A stretch of 64,000 nt of DNA from NCBI RefSeq assembly GCF_023823685.1, contig NZ_JAMXBF010000001.1, positions 1 through 64,000 on the forward strand, given 5' to 3'. Each line of letters starts with the position of its first letter. Positions within the stretch are counted from its first letter, which is position 1. The notes under the pieces are model-generated. The model saw only the letters and a list, made by a program, of their open reading frames with translations, did no database searches and was not told where the DNA came from. This DNA comes from Pseudomonas subflava. Lineage in GTDB: Bacteria; Pseudomonadota; Gammaproteobacteria; Pseudomonadales; Pseudomonadaceae. This document shows, in pieces, positions 43,767-52,904 of this stretch. A program made the translations under genes and the position numbers.

Positions 43767-44012
43767 GGCCGCAATCTGACGAAACATCCCTGCGACATCT
43801 TGGATTTGCCGACCAGGGACGGCTGTAGTAAGACTGGAGCCAGAGATTCGGACCGCGGCCTGGCCGCCGTCCCGTCGAGTCGTGTGGCCCAGCAGGGGAG
43901 TGATGTGCCGATGGCGGCACGCCACGCTTGGCAGGCAACACCAGAGGAGACGCTTCACCGCCTGACCCGCAGCCGCATGCCTCGGAACACCCCAGGAAAA
44001 CGAGGATGCCCT

Positions 44013-44426
44013 ATGCAAGTTCAAGTTCACACGAACCAGATCGAAGGTAGTGCTCGGCTTCAGGAATGGGTCAGTGCGGAGGTGATGGATCGGCTCGATC
44101 ACTTCGATGAAATGCTGACCCGCGTGGTGGTACACATCAGCGACGAGAACGCACACAAGTCCGGCAGCGACGACAAGCGCTGCCAGATCGAGGCCCGGCT
44201 CAAGGGCCATCAGCCCCTCTCCGTAACGCACAAGGCCGATGCCATGGGCCTGGCCGTCGACGGCGCCGCCGAAAAAATGCGCCACGCCCTGGAGAACCTG
44301 ACCGGCCGCCTGGAGGCCAAGACCGTTTCCACCGGCCGCATCGCCGATGCCGGCGACGTCCAGCTCAGCGACGCGCTGCTGGAAGAGGAATTCCTGGAAA
44401 AGCAGGACGACCTCGAACGCGGCTGA
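44013..44426 (+). CDS. Ribosome-associated HPF/RaiA-family protein
   Basis: A 137-residue protein of the ribosome hibernation (S30AE) family. MQVQVHTNQIEGSARLQEWV begins the fold, and DKRCQIEARLKGHQPLSVTHKA carries the conserved middle. It differs from short HPF by an acidic C-terminal extension (LSDALLEEEFLEKQDDLE). GAGG seven bases upstream fixes the ATG at 44013 rather than a longer frame. A strong terminator follows. Expected to bind 30S subunits and dampen translation under stress. Confidence 0.87.
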   Translation: MQVQVHTNQIEGSARLQEWVSAEVMDRLDHFDEMLTRVVVHISDENAHKSGSDDKRCQIEARLKGHQPLSVTHKADAMGLAVDGAAEKMRHALENLTGRLEAKTVSTGRIADAGDVQLSDALLEEEFLEKQDDLERG

Positions 44427-44447
44427 ACCTCCCTCCCTCTGGCTCGA

Positions 44448-44477
44448 ACAACCGCCCGCTTTGGGCGGTTGTCGTTT
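44448..44477 (+). terminator. Rho-independent terminator after the HPF-like gene
   Basis: ACAACCGCCC (44448-44457) and GGGCGGTTGT (44463-44472) form a perfect 10-bp stem with loop GCTTT, followed by CGTTTGT. Confidence 0.8.
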
Positions 44478-44804
44478 GTGCGAGGGATTGTTTAGCCAGC
44501 CCTGAACTGAGTGTGTAAAAAATCCGATTTAACCCAGGCTCGCCGGCATGCGAGTCTCGGATCATGAGTGTGCCCAGCCGTCGATCCAGTCTCCTATCCC
44601 GCCCGTGCCCGACACGGCGCGGCGATGCCGACGCGCTACTCCCTGAAATCCTCGCCTTCTGGGCGCTCTGGCATTGCCGCCATGCGCGCCCGCCGGACGC
44701 CTTCCTCGCTGCCTGAAACACGCCAGCCGCGCCATGCCCGCGGCTCGCCTTTCATCTTGTCTGCCCCTTCAGACACCGTGCGCCGCTGGCGCAAGCGAGG
44801 AATC
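44478..44804 (+). other. Gene-free leader before the glutamylpolyamine synthetase gene
   Basis: About 330 bases with no convincing gene. Frames that run through it into the synthetase have no family similarity before the ATG at 44805. It should contain the promoter of the polyamine genes; I see no confident -35/-10 or sigma-54 site. Confidence 0.5.
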
Positions 44805-46169
44805 ATGCAATTCGCTCCCGTCGAGCAAGCCCGGGCGTTTCTCGACGCCAACCCCGATATCGAACTGATCGAGCTGTTCGTGCTGGACGCCAACGGCGTG
44901 CCGCGCGGCAAGCTGCTGCACCGCGAGGAGCTGCTGGCGCTGTACCAGAGCGGCCGGCCGCTGCCCAGCACCCTGCTCGGCCTGACCCTGCACGGCGACG
45001 ACGTCGAGGACTCCGGCCTGGTCTGGGAGGTGGGCGACATCGACTGCCGCGCCTACCCGCTGCCCGGCAGCCTGGTGCGCCTGCCGTGGCGGCAGATTCC
45101 CACCGCCGCCGTGCAGGTCTCCATGCACCCGAGCGAGGGCCTGCCGGCCGCGGTGGCCGACCCGCGCCACCTGCTGGTGCGGGTGATCGACCAGCTCAAG
45201 GCCGACGGCTATCACCCGGTGATGGCCTGCGAGCTGGAGTTCTACCTGCTCGACCAGCAGCGCGATGCCCAGGGCCGTCCGCAACCGGCCCTGGACGCCG
45301 ACGGTGGCCGCCCGCGCAGCACCCAGGTGTATGGCCTGCGAGAGCTGGAGCAGATCGAGCCGTTCCTCGCCGACCTCTACGCCGCCTGCAAGGCCCAGGG
45401 CATTCCGGCGCGCACGGCGATTTCCGAATACGCGCCGGGCCAAGTGGAGATCACCCTGGAGCACGGCGATGCGCTCGCCGCCATGGACCAGGCCGTGCGC
45501 TACAAGCGCCTGGTCAAGGGCGTGGCGCACAAGCACGGCATGCAGGCGTGCTTCATGGCCAAGCCGTTCGACCACCTGGCCGGCACCGGCATGCACATGC
45601 ATGTGAGCCTGGCGGACGGGCAGGGCGCCAACCTGTTCGCCAGCGAGGACAAGGCCGGCAGTCCGCTGCTACGCCAGGCGGTCGGCGGCATGCTCGCAAG
45701 CCTGCTCGATTCGCTGCTGCTGTTCTGCCCCAACGCCAACTCCTACCGGCGCTTCCAGGCCAACAGCTACGCGCCGCTGGCACCCACCTGGGGCGTGGAC
45801 AACCGCACCGTGAGCCTGCGCGTGCCCGGCGGCCCGGCGCACACCCGCCATGTGGAACACCGCATCTGCGGCGCCGACGCCAATCCCTATCTGGCCGCCG
45901 CCGCGATTCTCGCCGGCATTCACCGTGGCATCCGCGAGCGCCTCGACCCCGGCGCGCCGGTCGAGGGCAACGGCTACGCCCAGGCCCGCGAACATCTGCC
46001 GACCGACTGGCTGGCCTCGCTGCGCGCGCTGGAGCGCTCCGCGTGGGCCCGCGATGCCTTTGGCGCGGACTTCCTGCGCGTGTACCTGGCGGTGAAACGC
46101 GCCGAGTACCGCCAGTTCATGGGCGAGGTGGGCGAGCAGGACTGGCGCTGGTACCTGACCAACGCGTGA
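44805..46169 (+). CDS. Glutamine-synthetase-family gamma-glutamylpolyamine synthetase
   Basis: A 454-residue enzyme of the glutamine synthetase superfamily, PuuA/SpuI-like. Conserved elements: ACELEFYLLD (metal-binding Glu), the SEYAPGQVEITLEHGDAL segment, CFMAKPFDHLAGTGMHMHVSL, FCPNANSYRRF and the VEHRICGADANPYLAAAAILAG segment. It attaches glutamate to a polyamine such as putrescine so that it can be degraded. GAGGAATC precedes the ATG at 44805. The gene for a PuuB-like oxidase follows after about 100 bases, supporting the polyamine assignment over nitrogen assimilation. Confidence 0.9.
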   Translation: MQFAPVEQARAFLDANPDIELIELFVLDANGVPRGKLLHREELLALYQSGRPLPSTLLGLTLHGDDVEDSGLVWEVGDIDCRAYPLPGSLVRLPWRQIPTAAVQVSMHPSEGLPAAVADPRHLLVRVIDQLKADGYHPVMACELEFYLLDQQRDAQGRPQPALDADGGRPRSTQVYGLRELEQIEPFLADLYAACKAQGIPARTAISEYAPGQVEITLEHGDALAAMDQAVRYKRLVKGVAHKHGMQACFMAKPFDHLAGTGMHMHVSLADGQGANLFASEDKAGSPLLRQAVGGMLASLLDSLLLFCPNANSYRRFQANSYAPLAPTWGVDNRTVSLRVPGGPAHTRHVEHRICGADANPYLAAAAILAGIHRGIRERLDPGAPVEGNGYAQAREHLPTDWLASLRALERSAWARDAFGADFLRVYLAVKRAEYRQFMGEVGEQDWRWYLTNA

Positions 46170-46177
46170 ACCCTCCG

Positions 46178-46253
46178 TAGGGTGGAAAGCCGCGTCAGGG
46201 CTTTCCACCACAACTTTCACGGTGGAAAAGACCAGGCGTCGATTTCCACCCTA
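46178..46253. repeat. Nested inverted repeat TAGGGTGGAAA...TTTCCACCCTA
   Basis: The outer arms are 46178-46188 and 46243-46253. Inside are GGTGGAAAGCC and GGGCTTTCCACC, which form a second hairpin (46181-46209), and a further GGTGGAAAA copy. The unit fills almost the whole gap between the synthetase and oxidase genes and is of a type frequent in Pseudomonas intergenic DNA. Confidence 0.8.
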
Positions 46254-46272
46254 GGCCGACAAGGAAATCCAG

Positions 46273-47586
46273 ATGAACGCAGCAACCCAACCCGTGATCG
46301 CCGCCGCCGAGCGGGCCAAGTCCTACTACAGCGCCACGCTGAACGAGGAGACCCACTACCCGACCCTGCAGGGCCAGGTCAGCGTCGACGTCGCCATCAT
46401 CGGCGGCGGCTTCACCGGCGTCGCCACCGCAGTCGAGCTGGCCGAGCGCGGCCTCAAGGTGGCCATCGTCGAGACCCACAAGATCGGCTGGGGCGCCACC
46501 GGGCGCAACGGCGGCCAGGTCACCGGCAGCCTGTCCGGCGACGAGGCCATGCGCACGCAGATGCGCAACAGCCTGGGCGAGGAAGTCGACGACTTCATCT
46601 GGCACCTGCGCTGGCGCGGCCACGAGATCATCAAAAACCGCGTGGCCAAGTACGGCATCCGCTGCGACCTCAAGCACGGCCACCTGCACGCGGCGATGAA
46701 GCCCGCGCACATGGACGAGCTGCGCGCCTCCTACGCCGAGGCGGTGCGCCGCGGCATGGGTGACGAGGTGACCCTGCTCGACGCCGCCGGCGTGCGCGAG
46801 CACCTGGCCAGCGACCTGTACCTGGGCGCGATCAAGAACACCCGCAACATGCACCTGCATCCGCTCAACCTGTGCATCGGCGAGGCCAAGGCTGCCGAGA
46901 GCCTGGGCGCGCTGATCTTCGAGCATTCCGAGGTGCTGGACATCGTCCAGGGCGCCAACCCGGCGGTGATCACCGCCCAGGGCCGCATCGACGCCAAGCA
47001 GGTGCTGCTGGCCGGCGACGTCTACCACAAGCTGGCGCGCAAACAGCTCAAGGGCATGATCTTCCCGGCCATGGGCGGCATCGTCACCACCGAGCCGCTG
47101 GGCGAGCTGGCCAAGACGATCAACCCGCAGGACCTGGCGGTGTACGACTGCCGCTTCGTGCTCGACTACTACCGCATGACCGCCGACGGGCGCCTGCTGT
47201 TCGGCGGCGGCGCCAACTACTCGGGCCGCGACTCGCGCGACATCGCCGGCGAGCTGCGCCCGTGCATCGAGCGCACCTTCCCGCAGCTCAAGAGCGTGCG
47301 CATCGACTTCGAGTGGAGCTGCGCCATGGGCATCGTGATGAACCGCATCCCGCAGCTGGGCAAGCTGTCGCAGAACGTCTGGTACTGCCAGGGCTACTCC
47401 GGCCACGGCATCGCCACCACCCACATCATGGGCGAGATCATGGCCAACGCCCTGACCGGCACCCTCGGCCACTACGACACCTTCGCTGCCTGCAAACACA
47501 TCAAGGTCCCGCTGGGCGACGTGTTCGGCAACCCGATGCTGGCCGCCGGCATGTGGTACTACCAGATGCTGGAGAAGCTGCGCTGA
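46273..47586 (+). CDS. FAD-dependent gamma-glutamylputrescine oxidase-like enzyme
   Basis: A 437-residue DAO-type flavoprotein. The FAD loop is VAIIGGGFTGVATAVELAE near residues 39-57, followed by KIGWGATGRNGGQVTGS, the PuuB/PauB-type signature. The C-terminal YCQGYSGHGIATTHIMG closes the FAD site. It oxidises gamma-glutamyl-polyamines to aldehydes in the pathway begun by the synthetase upstream. AAGGAAATCCAG precedes the ATG. The aldehyde dehydrogenase and hydrolase of the pathway are not in the window. Confidence 0.9.
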   Translation: MNAATQPVIAAAERAKSYYSATLNEETHYPTLQGQVSVDVAIIGGGFTGVATAVELAERGLKVAIVETHKIGWGATGRNGGQVTGSLSGDEAMRTQMRNSLGEEVDDFIWHLRWRGHEIIKNRVAKYGIRCDLKHGHLHAAMKPAHMDELRASYAEAVRRGMGDEVTLLDAAGVREHLASDLYLGAIKNTRNMHLHPLNLCIGEAKAAESLGALIFEHSEVLDIVQGANPAVITAQGRIDAKQVLLAGDVYHKLARKQLKGMIFPAMGGIVTTEPLGELAKTINPQDLAVYDCRFVLDYYRMTADGRLLFGGGANYSGRDSRDIAGELRPCIERTFPQLKSVRIDFEWSCAMGIVMNRIPQLGKLSQNVWYCQGYSGHGIATTHIMGEIMANALTGTLGHYDTFAACKHIKVPLGDVFGNPMLAAGMWYYQMLEKLR

Positions 47587-47860
47587 GGTGAAGCCCGAGC
47601 GGCACGATGTTGTTGCGTTTGAGAGCGCTTGTCGAGCGTTCTCAGACATCGCCGTTGGCCAGATGAAGCGTGCGCTTGGCGTTGCGCGGCAGCGGCAGTG
47701 AAAGTTTCGCTTTTGGCCAGAAGCGACATTTTCCCTCGAGCCACACGCTGCTGCCGAACGCCCGCTCGCGGCGCGCGATTGGCCAGCCGAACCTGTGAGT
47801 AGCCAGCTGGGAGGCTTTCCCAGCAGAATCAAAACCCGTGCAGCCAATTCGGTAATCGCC

Positions 47861-48259
47861 ATGATCTCCCACGTGTTTCTGGGCATTAGCGACTTCGAAC
47901 GCGCCTACGCCTTCTACGCGCCCCTTGCCGCCGAGCTGGGCCTTTCTCTGAAATTCTGCGATCCCAACAAGCCATGGGCTGCCTGGATGTTGCCGACCGC
48001 GCCGCGCCCTCTGCTCGTCATCGGCGCCCCGTTCGATGGCCAACCCAGTCAAACGGGAAATGGACAGATGTTGGCGTTGTTGGCCAATGACCGTGAGGGG
48101 GTACGCAACGCCTATGCCGTGGCCCTGGCACATGGCGGCACTGACGAGGGCCCACCGGGCTTGCGGCCGCAGTACCACGCGGATTTCTACGGCGCCTATT
48201 TCCGCGATCCCGATGGCAATAAGTTATGCGTCTGTTGCCATGAGGCGGAGGCGGGCTGA
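47861..48259 (+). CDS. VOC-family (glyoxalase/bleomycin-resistance-like) protein
   Basis: A 132-residue vicinal-oxygen-chelate protein: FLGISDFERAYAFYAPLAAELG begins the fold, and FYGAYFRDPDGNKLCVCCH ends it with the usual DPDGN turn. The start MISHVFLGIS is chosen because family similarity begins there; the frame extends 22 codons upstream. Function (glyoxalase-like or resistance) is unknown. It begins the more AT-rich stretch of the window and stands alone on its strand. Confidence 0.88.
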   Translation: MISHVFLGISDFERAYAFYAPLAAELGLSLKFCDPNKPWAAWMLPTAPRPLLVIGAPFDGQPSQTGNGQMLALLANDREGVRNAYAVALAHGGTDEGPPGLRPQYHADFYGAYFRDPDGNKLCVCCHEAEAG

Positions 48260-48707
48260 AGTCCAGAGCATTCGGACGTAGCTTCGTCGCAAGAAAAAGC
48301 GCGGAAAAGGCGATTCCCCGCTTCGTATTGGCTGCCTGTCACCGTCGCCTTCCGGGCAATAGCGGACATTGGTTGATGAACTGACCAAAGTCAGATGCGT
48401 GGCTGATGTCAGGTTACGAAACTGTGATTGTTCCTACCAACCGCTAACGGCCAAAGGGTCGCATTGGATGGCATGAGCAAAAGTGGATCAGTGCACTAGG
48501 CATAAAGTGGATAAGCACCAAGGTCCGCTTTCGCGCCAATATTGATTCTAAGCGTGTATGTCCGTCGCACATCAGTAGCGCCAAGGGCTTTCAGCCCTAA
48601 AGACAGCCAGTTTCGGGAATTCAGCTCAGTACGCGCTCAATCGACTCTGTAGCCGGAAGCTGCATGTCACGCTTTCTTCATCGTTTCAAAGAAAGGAAAA
48701 GCAACTC
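48260..48707. other. Gene-free stretch between VOC and CMD-family genes
   Basis: About 450 bases with no frame of convincing coding character and lower GC than the flanks. I see no tRNA, insertion sequence or repeat. An AAGAAAGGAAAAGCAACTC ribosome binding region precedes the next gene. Confidence 0.5.
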
Positions 48708-49157
48708 ATGAACCGCCTCAATTGGTTTGAAGCCTCGCCTGGTGCAGCCAAGTCCCTTGGAGGTCTGCATCGTTTCGTGACCACCGGAACCAATCTGCCA
48801 GCCCCGCTGATCCACCTAATATTTCTCAGAGTGTCTCAGATCAACGGCTGCGCCCACTGCATCGATCTGCATTCGCGTGATCTGATCAAAGAAGGTATGT
48901 CAGTGGACAAGGTGCTGTTAGTACCGGTATGGCATGAAGCGCAATACCTGTTTTCGGATCAGGAGCGCTCTGCATTGGCCTGGGCAGAAGAAGTCACGCG
49001 GGTAAGCGAGACACATGTATCCGACGAAGCCTACGCAGCAGCATCGGCGATGTTTACGGAAAAGGATCTGGTTGACCTGACAGCGGCCATCGCCGCGATG
49101 AACGCTTTCAATCGTATGGGCGTCAGCTTCCGTCTAAAGCCTGCCGCTAAAGCTTGA
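48708..49157 (+). CDS. Carboxymuconolactone-decarboxylase/AhpD-like protein
   Basis: A 149-residue helical protein of the CMD family. The redox motif is INGCAHCIDLHSRDLIKEG (Cys-x-x-Cys followed by His), as in AhpD-like peroxidase partners. Later AAIAAMNAFNRMGVSFR is the usual C-terminal helix. Codon use is less GC-biased than in the first half of the window. AAAGGAAAAG lies upstream of the ATG. It probably handles peroxides or reactive electrophiles; the LysR and SDR genes that follow may be part of the same response. Confidence 0.9.
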   Translation: MNRLNWFEASPGAAKSLGGLHRFVTTGTNLPAPLIHLIFLRVSQINGCAHCIDLHSRDLIKEGMSVDKVLLVPVWHEAQYLFSDQERSALAWAEEVTRVSETHVSDEAYAAASAMFTEKDLVDLTAAIAAMNAFNRMGVSFRLKPAAKA

Positions 49158-49225
49158 TGGCAAGACATCCGACATGCAAAAGCAATACTTCAACGACGGC
49201 ACCTAAATCGCATTGCCTAAGGTCT

Positions 49226-49275
49226 GCTTCTGGCCGATTACGGCCCCTCAAGAAGGGCTGCTTCCGGCCAGAAGC
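49226..49275. repeat. Inverted repeat GCTTCTGGCCG / CGGCCAGAAGC
   Basis: Two perfect 11-base arms (49226-49236 and 49265-49275) flank 28 bases between the CMD-family gene and the 3' end of the convergent LysR gene. A related TTTTGGCCAGAAGCG element is at about 47711-47725. Could act as a terminator hairpin. Confidence 0.6.
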
Positions 49276-49294
49276 CGTCGTTGAACCGATAGCT

Positions 49295-50188
49295 CTAGTC
49301 TTCGTTCTCTTTGAGAAAATCAACAAAGGCTCGAAGCGGCGATGGCATGTGTCGGCGGTCGTTATAGTACAAGTAAGGCCCATCAAAGGCTTGCCACCAT
49401 TCCTGCAGAACTGGCGCTAGCACTCCTTGATCGAGCAGTGGCCTGAGGTACTCCTCGAAGGTGTAGATGATCCCCACGCCGGCCACAGCCGAGCCCACTT
49501 CTAGATCCTGTGACGAAGTAAGCAACGGACCTTGAGGCGGTACGCGAACTATTGCACCGTCCTTCTCGAACTCCCACACACCGAGTTTTCCGCTCTCGAA
49601 CCGATGGCCAATCATCCGGTGAGTCAGCAGGTCGCGCGGGTGACGCGGCTCACCGTGCTTTTGCAGGTATGAAGGCGCGGCGGCGGCTACGAAACGCTGG
49701 CGGCGTGGGCCGATTGGCACGGCGATCATGTCTTTGGCCAGGCTTTCCTCGTACCGCACTCCAGCGTCGAAACCGGCAGCGATGACGTCGATGAAGGTGT
49801 TGTCCATGGCTACCTCAACATTGATGCCCGGATGGCGCTGCAGGAATGTTGGGATCAATCGGGGCAAAACGAAGCGGGCGACGGGTACCGGCACATTGAG
49901 GCGTAGAGTTCCTACCGGTTGGAGCACGTCGTCCAGGTCGCCCAAAGCTGCGCCTATCTCCTCCAGCGCGGGGCGTAGCCTTTCCAGCAGTCGTGCGCCC
50001 ACCTCTGTGGGAAAGACGCTGCGCGTAGTGCGGTTGAGCAGGCGAACGCCCAGATCGCGCTCGAGGCGGCGCACGCAATCGCTAACTGAGGAGGCAGACA
50101 TACCACGCTTCTGAGCAGCTACGCGAAACCCTCCGGCATCCACAACTGCTGCGAACAACGCGACATCGGTCAAGTTAGGCTGGCGCAT
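49295..50188 (-). CDS. LysR-family transcriptional regulator
   Basis: A 297-residue LysR regulator. Helix-turn-helix: FAAVVDAGGFRVAAQKRGMSASSVSDCVRRLER; effector domain from GTLRLNVPVPVARF. The ATG at 50188 is chosen for family similarity and the GAGGG upstream, not the longer frame to 50239. It is divergent from the SDR gene at 50338; the gap holds the dyad CTGAT-TGTACG-ATCAG (50211-50226) as a possible operator. Confidence 0.92.
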   Translation of the reverse strand: MRQPNLTDVALFAAVVDAGGFRVAAQKRGMSASSVSDCVRRLERDLGVRLLNRTTRSVFPTEVGARLLERLRPALEEIGAALGDLDDVLQPVGTLRLNVPVPVARFVLPRLIPTFLQRHPGINVEVAMDNTFIDVIAAGFDAGVRYEESLAKDMIAVPIGPRRQRFVAAAAPSYLQKHGEPRHPRDLLTHRMIGHRFESGKLGVWEFEKDGAIVRVPPQGPLLTSSQDLEVGSAVAGVGIIYTFEEYLRPLLDQGVLAPVLQEWWQAFDGPYLYYNDRRHMPSPLRAFVDFLKENED

Positions 50189-50337
50189 GGCTTTTTCCCT
50201 CAGCAAGGGCCTGATTGTACGATCAGCCGTACGCGGCATCCATGTTTACACGGCTTATCCTGACTAGTCCTCCAGAGAACAATGCCTTCTGTGAACGCAC
50301 TGCACCGAAGCGGTGTGTCAGAACAGAGGATCGAGGC

Positions 50338-51384
50338 ATGAGCAATACCCTTCAGATGAGCGCTGTCGGAACCGTCAAACCGGCATGGCGCAGAGGTCTT
50401 GCAACGATAGGCTTGGCGGTGAGCTGTGTACTGGAAATGGGCGGCGCGGTTGCCCAAGGCCAGCCCAAACCGGATTGGGGCCTCGTCGATATGCCTTCGC
50501 AGAGCGGGCGTGTTTTCCTGGTTACCGGAGGCACCAGTGGGATGGGTTTCGAAGACGCCAAGGCATTGGCTGCGGCTGGCGCCCAGGTGGTAATCGCTGC
50601 GCGTAATTCGCAGCGTGGCAAGGAGGCGATTGCTCGGATCAAGCAGGAGGTCGCCGGTGCTCGAGTGGAATTCGAGGCTGTGGATCTAGCCGACTTGGGG
50701 TCGGTTCAAGATTTGGGTAAGCGCCTCAACTCGCGCCTACCGCGCCTGGATGGACTTATCAATAACGCGGCGATCATGGCACCGCCGCAGCGAGGCACTT
50801 CGGCTCGAGGTTTCGAGCTGCAATTGGCCACCAATTATCTCGGGCATTTTGCTCTGACCGCACACGTGCTTCCGTTGCTGCGCAAAAGCGACTCACCGCG
50901 CGTCGTCACGTTGGCCAGCATCGCTGCAGCACGAGGCCGCATCAACTTCGACGATCTGCAGTCGGAGCAGGCCTACGACCCGTACGCTGCCTATGCCCAG
51001 TCCAAGTTGGCCGGGCTTATGTTCGCCTTCGAACTGCATCGTCGCAGCACCGCGCACGGCTGGGGTATTCAGAGCATCGCCGCACATCCTGGAGTGGCCG
51101 TCACCGAGTTGATCGCTCGAGGACCAGGCTTGGACAGCGAGTTCGGCCGTAACTGGGCCAAGGATCGTGAGCGATACCACTCCGCTGCCCAAGGTGCATT
51201 GCCGACGCTATACGCTGCCACCGCTCAAGAGGCACAGGCGGGCGCCTACTACGGGCCTGTAGGCAAGGATGAAAAGCGCGGGCCGCTTGGGCTGGCCACG
51301 GTTCCTGCTGCAGCGAAGGACGCCGAAGCGGCTGCGCGCTTGTGGTCGACCACCGAGCAACTGACCAACGTCAGTTTCCGCTGA
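50338..51384 (+). CDS. Short-chain dehydrogenase with an N-terminal export-signal-like extension
   Basis: A 348-residue SDR, about 80 residues longer than usual at the front. The extension reads KPAWRRGLATIGLAVSCVLE, a twin-arginine pair followed by a hydrophobic core and an Ala-Gln-Gly cleavage-like site, hinting at Tat export. The SDR core has TGGTSGMGFEDAKAL (cofactor), NNAAIMAPP, and YAQSKLAGL (Tyr-x-x-x-Lys), with Ser in VTLASIAAARG, resembling retinol-dehydrogenase-like SDRs. AGAGGA seven bases upstream supports the ATG at 50338. It is the likely target of the divergent LysR regulator. An exported NAD(P)-enzyme would be unusual. Confidence 0.85.
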   Translation: MSNTLQMSAVGTVKPAWRRGLATIGLAVSCVLEMGGAVAQGQPKPDWGLVDMPSQSGRVFLVTGGTSGMGFEDAKALAAAGAQVVIAARNSQRGKEAIARIKQEVAGARVEFEAVDLADLGSVQDLGKRLNSRLPRLDGLINNAAIMAPPQRGTSARGFELQLATNYLGHFALTAHVLPLLRKSDSPRVVTLASIAAARGRINFDDLQSEQAYDPYAAYAQSKLAGLMFAFELHRRSTAHGWGIQSIAAHPGVAVTELIARGPGLDSEFGRNWAKDRERYHSAAQGALPTLYAATAQEAQAGAYYGPVGKDEKRGPLGLATVPAAAKDAEAAARLWSTTEQLTNVSFR

Positions 51385-51403
51385 ACTCATCGGAGCGCCG
51401 ATT

Positions 51404-52738
51404 ATGCCTTCAGAAAACCTGGTGCGGCGCCTCGGCGCCACCATTAATGCCGAGCATCATGAGATCAAGCCCGCCGTCGAGGGGTTCTTTCTGTTCTTCT
51501 GCCTTTTCTGTGGATACTTCATGTTGAGGCCGATTCGCGAGTCGATGGGTATAACGGCTGGGGTAGAGAATCTCCAGTGGCTGTTCACCGCGACCTTCAT
51601 CGTCATGCTCGTTGCCGTTCCGCTGTTCGCCTGGCTCAGCTCTCGGGTGCCGCGTCTGCACTTCGTTGATTGGGTCTACGGCTTCTTTTGTTGCAACCTG
51701 CTCATATTCGCCGGCCTGTTTCAGTTCGACAGCGATAGCGTCTGGTTAGCACGCGTGTTCTACGTCTGGATTTCGGTCTACAACCTCTTCGTGGTCTCCG
51801 TTGCCTGGAGCCTGATGGCCGATGTGTTCGATGGTCAGCAGGCCAAGCGGCTGTTCGCGTTTATTGCTGCCGGGGCTAGCGTCGGTGGCTTGGTCGGCCC
51901 GGCGTTGAGCTCGATGTTGGTCGGCGCGGTGGGCCCCGCCGGGTTGGTTCTGCTGGCTGCCGTGTTGCTGGGCGTCGCCCTGACACTCAAAACCCCACTC
52001 ATGCGCTGGCGGGAAATCAATGGGGCGGGTAGGCCAGGCGCAGTCAAGCCTGAGAGCTCCCACCGACCGGTAGCCGGCAATCCGTTCAGCGGCCTTACGC
52101 GGGTGATCCTGTCTCCCTATCTGCTCGCTATCGCTGGCTTCGTCGTGCTGCTGGCTGCGGTGACCACCTTCCTTTACTTCGAGCAGGCGAGGCTAGTTGC
52201 AGAGCGGTTTCCTGATCGCGAGTCTCAGATAAAAGTCTTTGGCATCATTGATGTCATCGTTCAGGCCGGCGCCCTGTTGTCACAGCTGTTCATCACAGGA
52301 CGTATCGCCAAAAATATGGGCGTGCGCATGCTGTTGGCAATCGTGCCGATACTGGTCTGCATCGGCTTCGTCTGTCTTGCGCTTGCGCCAAGCTTTGCAT
52401 TGCTTGCCGCGCTGATGATTGTCCGTCGCATCGGTGAATACGCTTTCGTCAGGCCGGGTCGGGAGATGCTTTTTGCGCCGCTGGATGCGGAGAGCAAATA
52501 CAAGGCCAAGAACTTCATCGATACCGTCGTCTATCGCGGGGGCGATGCGCTCAGTGGTTGGCTGAAGAGCGGACTGGACATGCTCGGCCATGGCGCAGTG
52601 CCGGTTGCCCTGGCCGGCGCACTCTGTGCACTGGTCTGGGGAGCCCTGGGCTGGTATTTAGGCAGACAGGCGGACGAACTAAGTCGACGCACCGAGCTTA
52701 GGAGAAGAGAGGGCGCCAAGATGGCAGTTGTTATCTAG
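51404..52738 (+). CDS. NTP/NDP-exchange-type MFS transporter
   Basis: A 444-residue inner-membrane protein with about twelve hydrophobic helices. The N-terminal GFFLFFCLFCGYFMLRPIRE and the middle AWSLMADVFDGQQAKRLFAFIAAGAS, with the later VRRIGEYAFVRPGREMLF, are typical of the AAA/Tlc-like nucleotide-exchange family within the MFS, as also found in free-living proteobacteria. Substrate is uncertain. It follows the SDR gene by 19 bases and may share its transcript. Confidence 0.82.
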   Translation: MPSENLVRRLGATINAEHHEIKPAVEGFFLFFCLFCGYFMLRPIRESMGITAGVENLQWLFTATFIVMLVAVPLFAWLSSRVPRLHFVDWVYGFFCCNLLIFAGLFQFDSDSVWLARVFYVWISVYNLFVVSVAWSLMADVFDGQQAKRLFAFIAAGASVGGLVGPALSSMLVGAVGPAGLVLLAAVLLGVALTLKTPLMRWREINGAGRPGAVKPESSHRPVAGNPFSGLTRVILSPYLLAIAGFVVLLAAVTTFLYFEQARLVAERFPDRESQIKVFGIIDVIVQAGALLSQLFITGRIAKNMGVRMLLAIVPILVCIGFVCLALAPSFALLAALMIVRRIGEYAFVRPGREMLFAPLDAESKYKAKNFIDTVVYRGGDALSGWLKSGLDMLGHGAVPVALAGALCALVWGALGWYLGRQADELSRRTELRRREGAKMAVVI

Positions 52739-52904
52739 TTTGCTATCCATCGGATGAGCATCGGCAACCTCCGTTATGTCCACTGGCACGGTGTCATCTT
52801 TGTTCGGTGCTCGGCGGGCGGTGCGCACCGCTCGTCGAATGAAGGCGATGCAGATACGGCAAGAGCCGCCTCACACCTTTGTCGCTTGTATTGCCGGGCC
52901 AGGC

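Noticed and set aside
44520..44700. Sigma-54 promoter (TGGCA-N-TTGC) upstream of the glutamylpolyamine synthetase
   Set aside because: The best candidate (TGGCATTGCC near 44669) has the wrong spacing between the GG and GC elements.
47642..48178. A 178-codon minus-strand frame
   Set aside because: Mostly antisense to the VOC-family gene; the part outside it holds a TTTTGGCC-type intergenic repeat.
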